From Paractinoplanes pyxinae (GTDB taxonomy: Bacteria > Actinomycetota > Actinomycetes > Mycobacteriales > Micromonosporaceae): a DNA stretch of 64,000 nucleotides. This document shows, one piece after another, positions 18,208 to 30,644 of this stretch. The position numbers and the translations under genes are program-made. How positions within the stretch are numbered: the stretch's first letter is position 1; each line of letters starts with the position of its first letter. The notes beneath the pieces were generated by a model, which did not search any database, was not told where the DNA came from, and saw only the letters and a list, made by a program, of their open reading frames with translations. The stretch lies in the NCBI RefSeq assembly GCF_026626335.1, contig NZ_JAPNTZ010000007.1, forward strand, positions 310,001 to 374,000. The letters run 5' to 3'.

Positions 18208-18978
18208 TCAAGCGGCCAGGCGGTAGCCGGCGACCCCCATCGAGGCCTGGGCGGCGCGGGCGAGCAGGCGGCGGTCGGCGCCGGGCTCGGGGCGCAGCGC
18301 GGGCGCGGTCACCAGGGTCACCGTCAGCGACCGGAGCGCGGCCACCCGGCGGATCGAATCGAAGAGCGTGTCGTCGCCGATGAAGGCGGCGTCAGTCGAG
18401 TCGTACCGGATCGAGGCCGGCACCACGGGGGCGCCCGCGTCCACCGCCGCCTGGAACAACGCCGGACGGAAGCGACCCTGGTTCGTGCCGCAGAAGGTCG
18501 TGCCCTCGGGGAAGGCCGCCACCGTGCGGCCCGAGCGCAGCGCCGCGGCCACCTCGGCCACCGTCGACGGCAGCGCCTTGGGCCGGGACCGGTCGATGAA
18601 GATCGCGCCGGACAGCCCGGCCAGCGGCCCGATGCCCGGCCAGGCGCCGACCTCGCCCTTGGCCACCAGGCTCATCGGCGACGAGGCCATCAGCACCAGG
18701 ATGTCGAGCCACGACACGTGGTTGGCCACCAGCAGACTGCCCGGACGCAGTTCCGGGCCCCGCCGGACGACGCGGATGCCGAGCACGGCCAGCATCGTGC
18801 GGGCCAGGCCGCGCAGGGCCAGACCCCGCAGCAGCGGCGCGAGCAGCAGACCGCCGACGAGCACGACCGCCAGCCCCATCATGCGCAGCGTGGGAACACC
18901 CGGGAAGGCGTGGCGGCCGGCCGTCTCGCGGCAGTGCGGGCCGCAGCCCGAGACCGGCTGCCAGAGCCCGGCGATCAT
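18208..18978 (-). CDS. lysophospholipid acyltransferase (OlsA/PlsC-like)
   Basis: A 256-residue membrane-associated acyltransferase. It has two N-terminal hydrophobic segments (MMGLAVVLVGGLLLAPLL and a following one), the HX4D motif in NHVSWLD and the acceptor motif FPEGTTF. Its ATG overlaps the TGA of the upstream GNAT-type gene (18975-18978). GNAT plus PlsC is the layout of olsB-olsA, in which OlsB makes lyso-ornithine lipid and OlsA adds the second acyl chain. I infer ornithine-lipid, or a related aminolipid, synthesis; a general 1-acylglycerol-3-phosphate acyltransferase role is the alternative. Confidence 0.82.
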   Translation of the reverse strand: MIAGLWQPVSGCGPHCRETAGRHAFPGVPTLRMMGLAVVLVGGLLLAPLLRGLALRGLARTMLAVLGIRVVRRGPELRPGSLLVANHVSWLDILVLMASSPMSLVAKGEVGAWPGIGPLAGLSGAIFIDRSRPKALPSTVAEVAAALRSGRTVAAFPEGTTFCGTNQGRFRPALFQAAVDAGAPVVPASIRYDSTDAAFIGDDTLFDSIRRVAALRSLTVTLVTAPALRPEPGADRRLLARAAQASMGVAGYRLAA

Positions 18979-19739
18979 CGGGTGGCTCCCAGGAAGTGCC
19001 GGCGGTAGCGCGGGTCGAGCCGGTCCATCGAGAACAGCACGTAGAAGTCGGCGCAGTTGAAGTCCGGGTCGTAGGCAGGCTGCCCGCAGACCCAGCTGCC
19101 CAGCCGCAGGTAACCCTTGAGCAGGGCTGGGGGCTGCGTCTTGGGGTCACCGACGAGCTCGGTCTCGGCCAGCCAGTTGCGGCGCGGCTGCACCCGCATC
19201 GCGGGCGGCGCCATGTGCTTGGCCTGCACCCGGGCCCACACGCCGGCCGCGGTCACGCCGCCGTCGTCGAGCGGCACCGAGGCGCAGCCGCCGAGCCAGC
19301 GCAGGTTGTTCAGGTGCATGTAGCGGGCGATGCCGGCCCACATCAGGTTGATCACCGAGCCGGTGCGGTGGTCGGGGTGCACGCACGAGCGCCCGGTCTC
19401 GACCAGCTGATCGCGCAGGGGGCGCAGCGGGCTCAGGTCGAACTCGGTGTCGCCGTACCGGCGGCCCGCCCGCTCGGCGGCCTTGGGGGCCAGCATGCGG
19501 TAGGTGCCGACCACGTCGCCGGTCGCGTCGTCGCGCACGATCAGGTGGTCGCAGAAGTCGTCGAAGTCGTCGGCGTCGCGCCCGTCGGGGGTGGCGCCGG
19601 GCAACGAGGCGCCGAGTTCACCGGCGAAGACGTCGTGCCGCAACCGTTGCGCGGCGGCGACCTGACTCTGGTCCTCGGCGATGAGCAGCGTGTAGCCGCT
19701 GGTCCCGGTGGGGGCGGCGGCAGTCAGCAGAACAGCCAT
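18975..19739 (-). CDS. OlsB-like N-acyltransferase (GNAT superfamily)
   Basis: A 254-residue protein. It carries the GNAT-type pattern of ornithine-ACP N-acyltransferases and related hemolysin-like proteins: RLRHDVFAGELGA near the N-terminus, FDDFCDHLIVRD, GTYRML, and ETGRSCVHPDHRTGSVINLM. The C-terminus has LLKGYLRLGSWVCGQPAYD and FNCADFYVLFSMDRL, typical of this family. It would attach a 3-hydroxyacyl chain to the alpha-amino group of ornithine. I start at ATG 19739; an upstream in-frame ATG (19796) would add 19 residues without similarity. There is no clear ribosome site, so translation may be leaderless. It is coupled to the PlsC gene. Confidence 0.8.
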   Translation of the reverse strand: MAVLLTAAAPTGTSGYTLLIAEDQSQVAAAQRLRHDVFAGELGASLPGATPDGRDADDFDDFCDHLIVRDDATGDVVGTYRMLAPKAAERAGRRYGDTEFDLSPLRPLRDQLVETGRSCVHPDHRTGSVINLMWAGIARYMHLNNLRWLGGCASVPLDDGGVTAAGVWARVQAKHMAPPAMRVQPRRNWLAETELVGDPKTQPPALLKGYLRLGSWVCGQPAYDPDFNCADFYVLFSMDRLDPRYRRHFLGATR

Positions 19740-19832
19740 GTGATGTGTGTAAGGGCGACAACTGCCGATGGAATGTCGCGCCAGGTGGGGATTCATGGCC
19801 GTGAAATGAACGGCTTGTGCGAATCTTCGGGC

Positions 19833-20489
19833 ATGCGTTTAGCGAAGCGTTTCAACGGGCCGCCATCGACCGGCAACGGCGGGTGGTCGGCCGGGGTCTT
19901 CGCCGTCGCGGCGGGGGCCGAGGTGGGCGGGCCGGCGCTCGAGGTCACCCTGCGGGTGCCGCCCCCGCTCGAGACCGAGCTGACCTTCGCCGACGGCTCG
20001 GTGCAGGACGGCGAGACGTTGGTGGCGACGGTCGCGGAGGCGGCGGGTCCCATCCCGTACGTCACCCCGGTGTCTCAGCCGGAAGCGGAGCGGGCCGCCG
20101 AGCGGTACCCCGGCTTCACCCGGCACCCATTTCCCACCTGCTACGTGTGCGGCCCCGACCGCACGGACGGGCTGCGCATTTTCTCGGGGCCGCTGGCCGA
20201 TGGGCGTACGGCCGCGCCCTGGACCGTCCCGGCCGAGGTGGAGCTGCCGATGGTGTGGGCCGCCCTCGATTGTCCCGGTGGCTGGACCGCTCTGCAGAAC
20301 GGCCGCACCTACGTTCTCGGCCGCATCGCCGTCACCGCCGACGCGCTGCCCGAACCCGGCTCCACCTGCGTGATCTTGGGCGAGGCGACCGAGTTCTCCG
20401 GGCGTAAGGCCATGGTGCTCTCGACGATCTACGGACCGGACGGCTCGCCGTTGTCCACCGCCAGGGCAACGTGGATCGCCACAACCTAG
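19833..20489 (+). CDS. thioesterase-like (hotdog) protein
   Basis: A 218-residue soluble protein. The N-terminal RFNGPPSTGNGGWSAGVFA is like the substrate-pocket segment of PaaI/acyl-CoA thioesterase-like families. A central CYVCGPDRTDGLRIFSG motif and the C-terminal DCPGGWTALQNG suggest a second hotdog half. The role is probably hydrolysis or binding of an acyl-CoA, but no substrate can be named. It is divergent from the OlsB-like gene, with about 90 bp between them. An upstream in-frame ATG at 19806 is possible; neither start has a good ribosome site. Confidence 0.65.
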   Translation: MRLAKRFNGPPSTGNGGWSAGVFAVAAGAEVGGPALEVTLRVPPPLETELTFADGSVQDGETLVATVAEAAGPIPYVTPVSQPEAERAAERYPGFTRHPFPTCYVCGPDRTDGLRIFSGPLADGRTAAPWTVPAEVELPMVWAALDCPGGWTALQNGRTYVLGRIAVTADALPEPGSTCVILGEATEFSGRKAMVLSTIYGPDGSPLSTARATWIATT

Positions 20490-20530
20490 TACCTTGTGCC
20501 TTCACCGAAACGGGGGAAGGAGCCGCGTCG

Positions 20531-21451
20531 ATGAGCGCGCCCGGCACCGACGAGATCGTGGTCGATCACCTGACCAAGCAGTACAAAAAGCTGCGAGCCG
20601 TTGACGACCTTTCCTTCCGGGTACGGTCCGGCCGGGTCACCGGCTTCCTCGGCCCCAACGGCGCGGGCAAGACCACGACCCTGCGCATGCTGCTCGGCCT
20701 GGTCACCCCGACCGCCGGCACGGCCACCTTCGGCAACCAGAAATACGTCGACCTGCCCGACCCGGTCCGCGAGGTCGGCGCCGTGCTCGAGGCGTCGAGC
20801 GCCCACCGCGGCCGCACCGGCCGCAACCACCTGCGCATGATCTGCCGCGCGGCGGGCCTGCCCGACACCCGGGCCGACGAGACGCTCGAGATGGTCGGCC
20901 TCACCCCGGCCGCCAACCGCAAGTTCAAGGGCTACTCGCTGGGCATGAAGCAGCGGCTGGGCATCGCCGCCGCCATGCTCGGCGATCCTAAGGTGCTGAT
21001 CCTCGACGAGCCGGCCAACGGCCTCGACCCCGAGGGCATCCGCTGGATGCGTGACCTGCTCAAGGCGCTGGCCGGCCAGGGCCGTACGGTGCTGGTCTCG
21101 AGCCACCTGTTGGGCGAGATGCAGCTGCTGGCGGACGACGTGGTGATCGTCGCGGCCGGCAAGCTGATCCGGCAGGGCCCGGTCGCCGAGGTGCTGGGCG
21201 ACATGAGCGGCGGCGTCCAGGTGCGGGTGCGCACCCCGCAGGTTCCGGAGCTGACCGCCGCGCTCTCCGAGCTCGACGCGACCGTCACCCCGAGCGAGGA
21301 CGGCAGCCTGGTGGTGCACGGCGTCGAGGCGGCCGCGATCGGGCACGCCGCCTTCACCGCCCGGGTCGAGCTGCACGAGCTGGCCACCGAACGCGGCGAT
21401 CTCGAACAGGTCTTCCTGCAGCTCACGGCCGGAAAGGCGGGCATCCGATGA
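20531..21451 (+). CDS. ABC transporter ATP-binding protein
   Basis: A 306-residue ATPase with Walker A GPNGAGKTTT, signature YSLGMKQ, Walker B VLILDEPANGLDP and the switch His in VSSHL. A C-terminal extension of about 80 residues (VQVRVRTPQ onward) is typical of DrrA-like exporters. The ATG has GGGAAGGAG upstream. The gene overlaps its permease by ATGA (21448-21451). It is paralogous to the ATPase at 9274-9999, whose own permease is interrupted. Confidence 0.93.
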   Translation: MSAPGTDEIVVDHLTKQYKKLRAVDDLSFRVRSGRVTGFLGPNGAGKTTTLRMLLGLVTPTAGTATFGNQKYVDLPDPVREVGAVLEASSAHRGRTGRNHLRMICRAAGLPDTRADETLEMVGLTPAANRKFKGYSLGMKQRLGIAAAMLGDPKVLILDEPANGLDPEGIRWMRDLLKALAGQGRTVLVSSHLLGEMQLLADDVVIVAAGKLIRQGPVAEVLGDMSGGVQVRVRTPQVPELTAALSELDATVTPSEDGSLVVHGVEAAAIGHAAFTARVELHELATERGDLEQVFLQLTAGKAGIR

Positions 21452-22272
21452 GTCTGGTCAACGCCGAGCTGTTCAAGGTCCGCACCACCTCGCTGTGGTG
21501 GATCATGGGGATCATCCTGCTTCCCCTGTACGCCGCGAGCCTGCTCGTGAACTGGGCCAACTCCAGCGCCGGGGCGCCCCCGCCGGACGCCGGGGTGTCC
21601 GACACCCAGAGCCAGGCCATCGAGGCCGCGCTCGAGCCGATCAACGTGGCCACCAACCTCTACACCAGCGGCCAGTTCTTCGGCATCTTGATCGTGCTGT
21701 TGCTCTCGGCGATCATCGTGACCAGTGAGTTCTTCCACCTCACGGCGACCACGACCTTCCTGACCACGCCGCGGCGCGAGTCGGTCATCCTGGCCAAGTT
21801 CGGCGCCGCCATCGTCATCGGCCTGGCCGTCTGGCTGATCACCACGGTGCTCAACCTGATCTTCGTGCCGCCGATCATGAGCAATCTCGATCTCGGCAGC
21901 CAGCTCGGCGAGCCCGCGGTGTGGCGCGCGATCGGGCTCAACGCCCTGGCCTTCGTCCTCTGGGGCGTCCTCGGGGTGGGCGCCGGCGTGCTGATCCGCA
22001 GCCAGATCGCGGCGACGCTGATCCTGGCCATCACGTACGTGATCGGCTCGGCCGCCGTGACCCTGATCTTCTTCCTGCTCAGCGAGTACGTGGCCGAGTG
22101 GATCAGCAACCTGCAGGTGCTCGTCCCGACCAGCGCCTCGCAGCTGATGATCTCGGGCACCGACCTGCCCGGCTCGCCGCCGCGCTGGGTCGGGGCGGTC
22201 GTCCTGGTCGGGTACGCGATCGTCACCGGCTTCCTCGGCACCTGGTTGACCAAGCGACGCGATATCAGCTGA
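21448..22272 (+). CDS. ABC-2 type permease
   Basis: A 274-residue membrane subunit with about six helices. Examples are LWWIMGIILLPLYAASLLV at the N-terminus, FFGILIVLLLSAIIV, VIGLAVWLITTVLNLIF, ATLILAITYVIGSAAVTLIF and WVGAVVLVGYAIVTGFLGTW. A periplasmic loop follows helix 1. The segment TSEFFHLTATTTFLTTPRR corresponds to the conserved region that is broken in the other permease (8507-9277). It is translationally coupled to its ATPase, and the substrate is unknown. Confidence 0.9.
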   Translation: MSLVNAELFKVRTTSLWWIMGIILLPLYAASLLVNWANSSAGAPPPDAGVSDTQSQAIEAALEPINVATNLYTSGQFFGILIVLLLSAIIVTSEFFHLTATTTFLTTPRRESVILAKFGAAIVIGLAVWLITTVLNLIFVPPIMSNLDLGSQLGEPAVWRAIGLNALAFVLWGVLGVGAGVLIRSQIAATLILAITYVIGSAAVTLIFFLLSEYVAEWISNLQVLVPTSASQLMISGTDLPGSPPRWVGAVVLVGYAIVTGFLGTWLTKRRDIS

Positions 22273-22360
22273 CGCCCGTCCGATCTCCTCTTCCACACGG
22301 CGTAGCCTGGTTGCTGTCCCATGTGACGCCGATCAAAAGGTGAAAGAGGCGAACACGGAA

Positions 22361-26071
<3,711 letters not shown>

Positions 26072-26081
26072 CCACGCAGGT

Positions 26082-26117
26082 GAAGGGGGCGCTCCGCTGC
26101 GGCGGGGCGCCCCCTTC
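26082..26117 (+). terminator. hairpin after kgd
   Basis: A perfect 11-bp stem (26082-26092 with 26107-26117; arm GAAGGGGGCGC) lies 11 bp after the kgd stop. It has a GC-rich loop that can pair further. There is no T-tract, and the next gene starts 13 bp later, so termination may be partial. Confidence 0.7.
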
Positions 26118-26129
26118 TACTATCCGGTC

Positions 26130-26306
26130 ATGTACTTCACCGACCGTGGCATCGAGGAACTGGTCGACCGGCGTGGCGAGGAAACAGTCACGCTCGAATG
26201 GCTGGGCGCCCAGCTGCGCACCTTCGTCGACCAGAACCCCGAGTTCGAGACCCCGATCGAGCGCTTCGCGACGTGGCTGGCCCGCGACGACGAGGATGAG
26301 GAGTAG
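26130..26306 (+). CDS. DUF6104 family protein
   Basis: A 58-residue acidic soluble protein. It begins MYFTDRGIEELVDRRG and continues with TLEWLGAQLRTFVDQNPEFE and FATWLARDDEDEE. I recognise this as the DUF6104 family, short conserved proteins found directly after kgd in many actinobacteria; that recognition is from memory of the family pattern. Its function is unknown. The position suggests a link to the 2-oxoglutarate dehydrogenase complex or simply shared transcription. Its 3' end overlaps the start of the following ATPase gene by 11 bp. Confidence 0.8.
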   Translation: MYFTDRGIEELVDRRGEETVTLEWLGAQLRTFVDQNPEFETPIERFATWLARDDEDEE

Positions 26307-27030
26307 CGGCGCCGAGTCGCGCCCGATCCGCCGGGTCGAACTCGACGCCGCCGCCGAGGTCGACCGCTCGGCCTGGTGGGCGCGGATCCCGGCCGTACGG
26401 GCGGTGCTCGAGCACGGCCTGAACATCCCGCCCGGCGTCACGTTCCTGGTCGGCGAGAACGGCTCCGGCAAGTCGACGCTGATCGAGGCCCTGGCCGCCG
26501 CCCACGGCCTGAACCCCGAGGGCGGCTCCCGCGGCGCCATGCATTCCACGAGGGCCACCGAATCCCCGCTCGGATCCGCCCTGCGCGTGATCCGCACCCC
26601 CGGCCGCCGGGTCAACGCGTACTTCCTGAGGGCCGAAACCACGCACGGCCTCTACACGTACCTGGAAAGCCTGCCCGGCGACAATCCCGACCGCTTCCTG
26701 CACGAGCAGAGCCACGGCGAAGGCTTCCTGGAACTCCTGGAGCGCAAATTCCGCGGCCACGGCTTCTACCTGATGGACGAGCCCGAGGCGCCGCTGTCCT
26801 TCACCTCGACGCTGAGTCTGCTGACCCGCCTGGAGGACCTGCGCGCCAACGGCTCCCAGGTCGTGGTGGCCACGCACTCCCCGCTGCTGACCGCCCTGCC
26901 CGGCGCCACCATCCTCGAACTGGGCCCCCACGGCATCCGCCGCACCACCTGGCCCGACCTCGACATCGTCACCAACTGGCGAAGCTTCCTCGCAGCACCG
27001 GAAGCCTTCCTCCGCCATCTGGGCGTTTAG
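26296..27030 (+). CDS. predicted AAA ATPase (COG3910-like)
   Basis: A 244-residue cytoplasmic ATPase of the ABC/SMC-like fold. Walker A is VGENGSGKST, a Q-loop region falls around YLESLPGD, the Walker B-like strand is FYLMDEPEAPLSF, and the switch His is in VATHSP. It lacks the classical ABC signature but has SHGEGFLELLE, a variant seen in stand-alone 'predicted ATPase' proteins. The ATG at 26296 overlaps the DUF6104 stop region, implying coupling; the open frame continues upstream without similarity. Its cellular role is not known. Confidence 0.8.
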   Translation: MRSSGAESRPIRRVELDAAAEVDRSAWWARIPAVRAVLEHGLNIPPGVTFLVGENGSGKSTLIEALAAAHGLNPEGGSRGAMHSTRATESPLGSALRVIRTPGRRVNAYFLRAETTHGLYTYLESLPGDNPDRFLHEQSHGEGFLELLERKFRGHGFYLMDEPEAPLSFTSTLSLLTRLEDLRANGSQVVVATHSPLLTALPGATILELGPHGIRRTTWPDLDIVTNWRSFLAAPEAFLRHLGV

Positions 27031-27114
27031 CTCCTTGGTTCCGCGGAGCCGTTGTCATCCACAGTTAGGACTTTCGGCCCGGTGGCGCTGCTGTTGCGCG
27101 GGTAGGTTGAAGCC

Positions 27115-29190
27115 GTGGCACGTAGCGTCTATGTGGCCGGCCTGGGGCCGGGTGTCGGCAAGGGCACCGTCGCGCTCGGGCTGGTGGAATTGTTGTCGCG
27201 GCAGGTGGCGCGGATCGGGGTGTTCCGGCCGCTGGTGGCCGGCGACGGCGACGATTCGCTGCTCACCCTGCTGACCAAGCGGTATCCGGTGGTCGCGCCG
27301 TACGCGGAGTCGTACGGGGTCACCCTGGCCGAGGCGAGCGCGCTGGTCGCCGACGGCAAGTGGGAAGAGTTGATCTCGCGGATCGTCGAGCGTTATCGCG
27401 AGGTCGAGCGGCAGGCCGGGTCGGTGGTGGTGATCGGCAGCGACTTCGCGCCGGCCGCCAAGGAACGTGACGAGATGCCGCGTGAGCTGGGGTTCAACGC
27501 CCGGCTGGCCACCGAGTTCGGCAGCGTCGTCGTGCCCGTGATCAGCGGTGAGGGGCGCGGCGCCGAATCGCTCGTGGCTTCGGCTCGCAGCGCGTACCAC
27601 TCGCTGGTCGACCTGGACGCGACGGTGATCGCCATGATCGCCAACCGGGTGCCGGCGGGGCTCGGGGCGCTGCCGGTTGATGCCCTGCCGGTGCCGATGT
27701 GGTCGATCCCCGAGGTGCCCACGCTGGCCGCGCCCACGGTGGCCGAGGTGGCCGACGCGCTGGACGCGACCATCGTCTCCGGCGGTGAGGGCGCCCTCGA
27801 CCGGGACGTGCTCGACTACGTGGTCGGCGCGGCCCACGTGCCCACCGTGCTCGACCACCTGACCGACGGCGCCCTGATGATCACGCCCGGCGACCGGGCC
27901 GACCTGCTGCTGGCGGCCAGCGCCGCGCACGCCGCGGGCAACATCACCCTGGCCGGGCTGGTGCTGACCCTGGGCGAGCCGCCCGACCCGCGCATCGTCC
28001 GCGTCATCGAACGCCTCAACACCGGCCTGGCCATGCTGGTCGTCGGCAGCGACAGCTACCACACCATCGCGGCCGCCACCCACATCCAGGCCGGGCTCGG
28101 CACCGGCACGCCCCGCAAGGTCGAGGCGGCGCTGGGCGCGTTCGAAGAGAACGTGGACACCGCGGCGCTGACCCGGGTGCTCGACGTGGCCCGATCGAGC
28201 CGGGTCACGCCGCTGATGTTCGAGAACGACCTGATCGACCGGGCCCGGGCCGAACGCCGCCACCTGGTGCTGCCCGAGGGCACCGACGAGCGGATCCTGC
28301 GCGCCACCGAGACCCTGCTGCGGCGCGGCGTCGCCGACCTCACGCTGCTGGGCGACCCCGACGAGATCGGCCGCCGGGCCCGTGAGCTGGGCGTCGAGAT
28401 CGGAGCGGCCCGCCTGGTCGACCCGGCCACCAGCGAGCTGCGGGACGGCTTCGCCGAGCGGTACGCCGAGCTGCGCAAGAAGCGGGGCGTCTCGCTCGAC
28501 CTGGCGTACGACGTGGTTCGCGACGTCAACTACTTCGGGACGCTGATGGTGGCCCAGGGGCTGGCCGACGGCATGGTGTCGGGGGCCAACCACACCACGG
28601 CGGCCACCATCCGGCCCGCGTTCGAGATCATCAAGACCGTGCCGGACGTGTCGGTGGCGTCCAGTGTGTTCTTCATGCTGCTGGCCGACCGGGTGCTGGT
28701 CTACGGCGACTGCGCGGTCAACCCCGACCCCGACGCGGCCCAGCTGGCCGACATCGCGCTGTCGTCGGCGCGGACGGCGGCGGCGTTCGGCATCGAGCCG
28801 CGGGTGGCCATGCTGTCGTACTCGACGGGCAGTTCGGGGGCGGGCGCCGACGTCGAAAAGGTCGCTGCGGCCACCGCACTCGTACGGGAAAGGCAGCCCG
28901 ATCTGCCGGTCGAGGGGCCCATCCAGTACGACGCGGCCGTCGACCCCGCGGTGGCCGCCACCAAGCTGCCCGGCAGCACGGTGGCCGGCCAGGCGACTGT
29001 CCTGATCTTCCCAGACCTCAACACGGGCAACAACACCTACAAGGCGGTTCAGCGGTCGGCCGGCGCGGTCGCGGTCGGCCCGGTCATGCAGGGTCTGCGG
29101 CGGCCGGTCAACGACCTGTCCCGCGGGGCGACGGTGAAGGACATTGTGAACACGGTGGCGATCACGGCGATCCAGGCGGCGGCGCGATGA
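27115..29190 (+). CDS. pta: phosphate acetyltransferase, long form
   Basis: A 691-residue enzyme that interconverts acetyl-CoA and acetyl phosphate. It is the long Pta: an N-terminal BioD-like P-loop domain (GLGPGVGKGTVALG), a DRTGG domain in the middle (about 210-320) and the catalytic C-terminal domain (about 370-690) with LPEGTDERILRA, SYSTGSSGAG and IFPDLNTGN. The GTG start is 15 bp past the Gly/Arg-rich end of the spacer. Its TGA overlaps the ackA ATG (29187-29190), so the two enzymes are coupled. Together they give ATP and acetate from acetyl-CoA, or assimilate acetate. Confidence 0.96.
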   Translation: MARSVYVAGLGPGVGKGTVALGLVELLSRQVARIGVFRPLVAGDGDDSLLTLLTKRYPVVAPYAESYGVTLAEASALVADGKWEELISRIVERYREVERQAGSVVVIGSDFAPAAKERDEMPRELGFNARLATEFGSVVVPVISGEGRGAESLVASARSAYHSLVDLDATVIAMIANRVPAGLGALPVDALPVPMWSIPEVPTLAAPTVAEVADALDATIVSGGEGALDRDVLDYVVGAAHVPTVLDHLTDGALMITPGDRADLLLAASAAHAAGNITLAGLVLTLGEPPDPRIVRVIERLNTGLAMLVVGSDSYHTIAAATHIQAGLGTGTPRKVEAALGAFEENVDTAALTRVLDVARSSRVTPLMFENDLIDRARAERRHLVLPEGTDERILRATETLLRRGVADLTLLGDPDEIGRRARELGVEIGAARLVDPATSELRDGFAERYAELRKKRGVSLDLAYDVVRDVNYFGTLMVAQGLADGMVSGANHTTAATIRPAFEIIKTVPDVSVASSVFFMLLADRVLVYGDCAVNPDPDAAQLADIALSSARTAAAFGIEPRVAMLSYSTGSSGAGADVEKVAAATALVRERQPDLPVEGPIQYDAAVDPAVAATKLPGSTVAGQATVLIFPDLNTGNNTYKAVQRSAGAVAVGPVMQGLRRPVNDLSRGATVKDIVNTVAITAIQAAAR

Positions 29191-30302
29191 GCCGGGTGCT
29201 CGTTCTCAACAGCGGCTCGTCCTCGGTCAAGTACCGGCTCTTCGACGGCTCTTCCACCATCGCGAAAGGCCTGGTGGAGCGCATCGGCGAGAGCGGCGGC
29301 GAGGTGGCCGACCACCGGGCCGCGCTGCAGGGGATCATGGACGAGACCGACCTGTCCGGCCTGGTTGCGGTGGGTCACCGGGTGGTGCACGGCGGTCCCG
29401 ACTTCACCGGCCCGACGGTCATCGACGACGACGTGGTGGCCCGGGTCGAGGCTTTGGTGCCGCTGGCGCCGCTGCACAATCCGGCCGCGCTGACGGGTAT
29501 CGAGGTGGCGCGCAAGCTGCTGCCCGACGTGCCTCAGGTCGCCGTCTTCGATACGGCCTTCCACGCCACGATCCCGCCCGAGGGCGTGACCTGGGCGATC
29601 GACCGGTCGCTGGCCGAGCGCTGGCAGATCCGGCGCTACGGGTTCCACGGCACTTCCCATGCGTACGTCTCCCGTCGCACCGCCCACGTGCTGGGGCGCG
29701 ACCCGGCATCCACCAACGTGATCACACTGCACCTGGGCAACGGCGCCAGCGCGTGTGCCGTCGAGGGCGGTCGCAGCGTCGCCACCTCGATGGGCATGTC
29801 CCCGCTGCCGGGCCTGGTGATGGGCACACGTAGCGGCGACATCGACCCGACGGTGATCTTCCACCTGCACCGGGTGGCCGGGCTGCCACTGGACGAGATC
29901 GAGAACTCGCTGACCCGGCACGGCGGGCTGCTCGGCCTGTCCGGCGACAATGATTTGCGTACGGTCCTCGAGCGGCGCGCGGCGGGCGATGCGGACGCAA
30001 CGCTGGCCTTCGACGTCTACTGCCGCCGCATCCGCGAATACGTGGGCGCCTACCTGGCCGTGCTGGGCCGGGTCGACGCCATCACGTTCACCGCAGGCGT
30101 CGGCGAGAACGCGCCCGCCGTGCGAGCCGCCTCACTGGCCGGCCTGGAGCCGCTGGACATCGAGGTCGACCCGGAGCGCAACGAGCGCCGGGAAGAGATC
30201 ATCTCTCCGCCCGGCGCCCGCATTCCCGTCTGTGTGATCCCCACCGACGAGGAGTTGGAGATTGCCGGCCAGTCCCGGACGGCGTTGTCTCTCCCCGACT
30301 GA
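29187..30302 (+). CDS. ackA: acetate kinase
   Basis: A 371-residue ASKHA-fold kinase that interconverts acetate/ATP and acetyl phosphate/ADP. Signature motifs are VLNSGSSSVKYRLF at the N-terminus, GHRVVHGG, the catalytic Asp in VFDTAFHATIP, YGFHGTSHAYVS, HLGNGASACAV and the C-terminal TAGVGENAPAVR. The length is a little below the usual 390-400 residues but no core motif is missing. It is coupled to pta by ATGA. Confidence 0.97.
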   Translation: MSRVLVLNSGSSSVKYRLFDGSSTIAKGLVERIGESGGEVADHRAALQGIMDETDLSGLVAVGHRVVHGGPDFTGPTVIDDDVVARVEALVPLAPLHNPAALTGIEVARKLLPDVPQVAVFDTAFHATIPPEGVTWAIDRSLAERWQIRRYGFHGTSHAYVSRRTAHVLGRDPASTNVITLHLGNGASACAVEGGRSVATSMGMSPLPGLVMGTRSGDIDPTVIFHLHRVAGLPLDEIENSLTRHGGLLGLSGDNDLRTVLERRAAGDADATLAFDVYCRRIREYVGAYLAVLGRVDAITFTAGVGENAPAVRAASLAGLEPLDIEVDPERNERREEIISPPGARIPVCVIPTDEELEIAGQSRTALSLPD

Positions 30303-30310
30303 CTCGAAGC

Positions 30311-30475
30311 TCAGAGAGCCAGCCAGACGACCAGGGCGATCACGACGACGGCAGCCACGACGCCGCCGATGATCAGCGGGGTCTTGGAGGCCGTCGCCGG
30401 CTCCTGCGGGGTGTTGTGAGTGAAGGCCCGGAACGCTTCGGTGTTGCCGCTCGGGTCGACGCTGTTGTCAGACAT
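30311..30475 (-). CDS. small single-helix membrane protein
   Basis: A 54-residue protein. A polar N-terminus (MSDNSVDPSGNTEAFRAFTH) leads into one C-terminal helix, LIIGGVVAAVVVIALVVWLA. The helix points to a tail-anchored or single-pass protein. It is short but has typical local codon use. An ATG four codons earlier (30487) is an alternative. It converges on ackA with 8 bp between the stops. Function unknown. Confidence 0.6.
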   Translation of the reverse strand: MSDNSVDPSGNTEAFRAFTHNTPQEPATASKTPLIIGGVVAAVVVIALVVWLAL

Positions 30476-30644
30476 GGGCAAGACCATAGCGAAACGACGC
30501 CCGCCGGGCTGACCCGCCTGAGCCCCTACCAGGACAAACGCGATCACCTTGTCGATTTCACCCGTTCGTGGAAGCGCCTTCTCCCGACGCTGGCGGACGC
30601 TGGACCGATCGGCCTTTCCCTGGTCTTTCGAAGACCGACGCACA

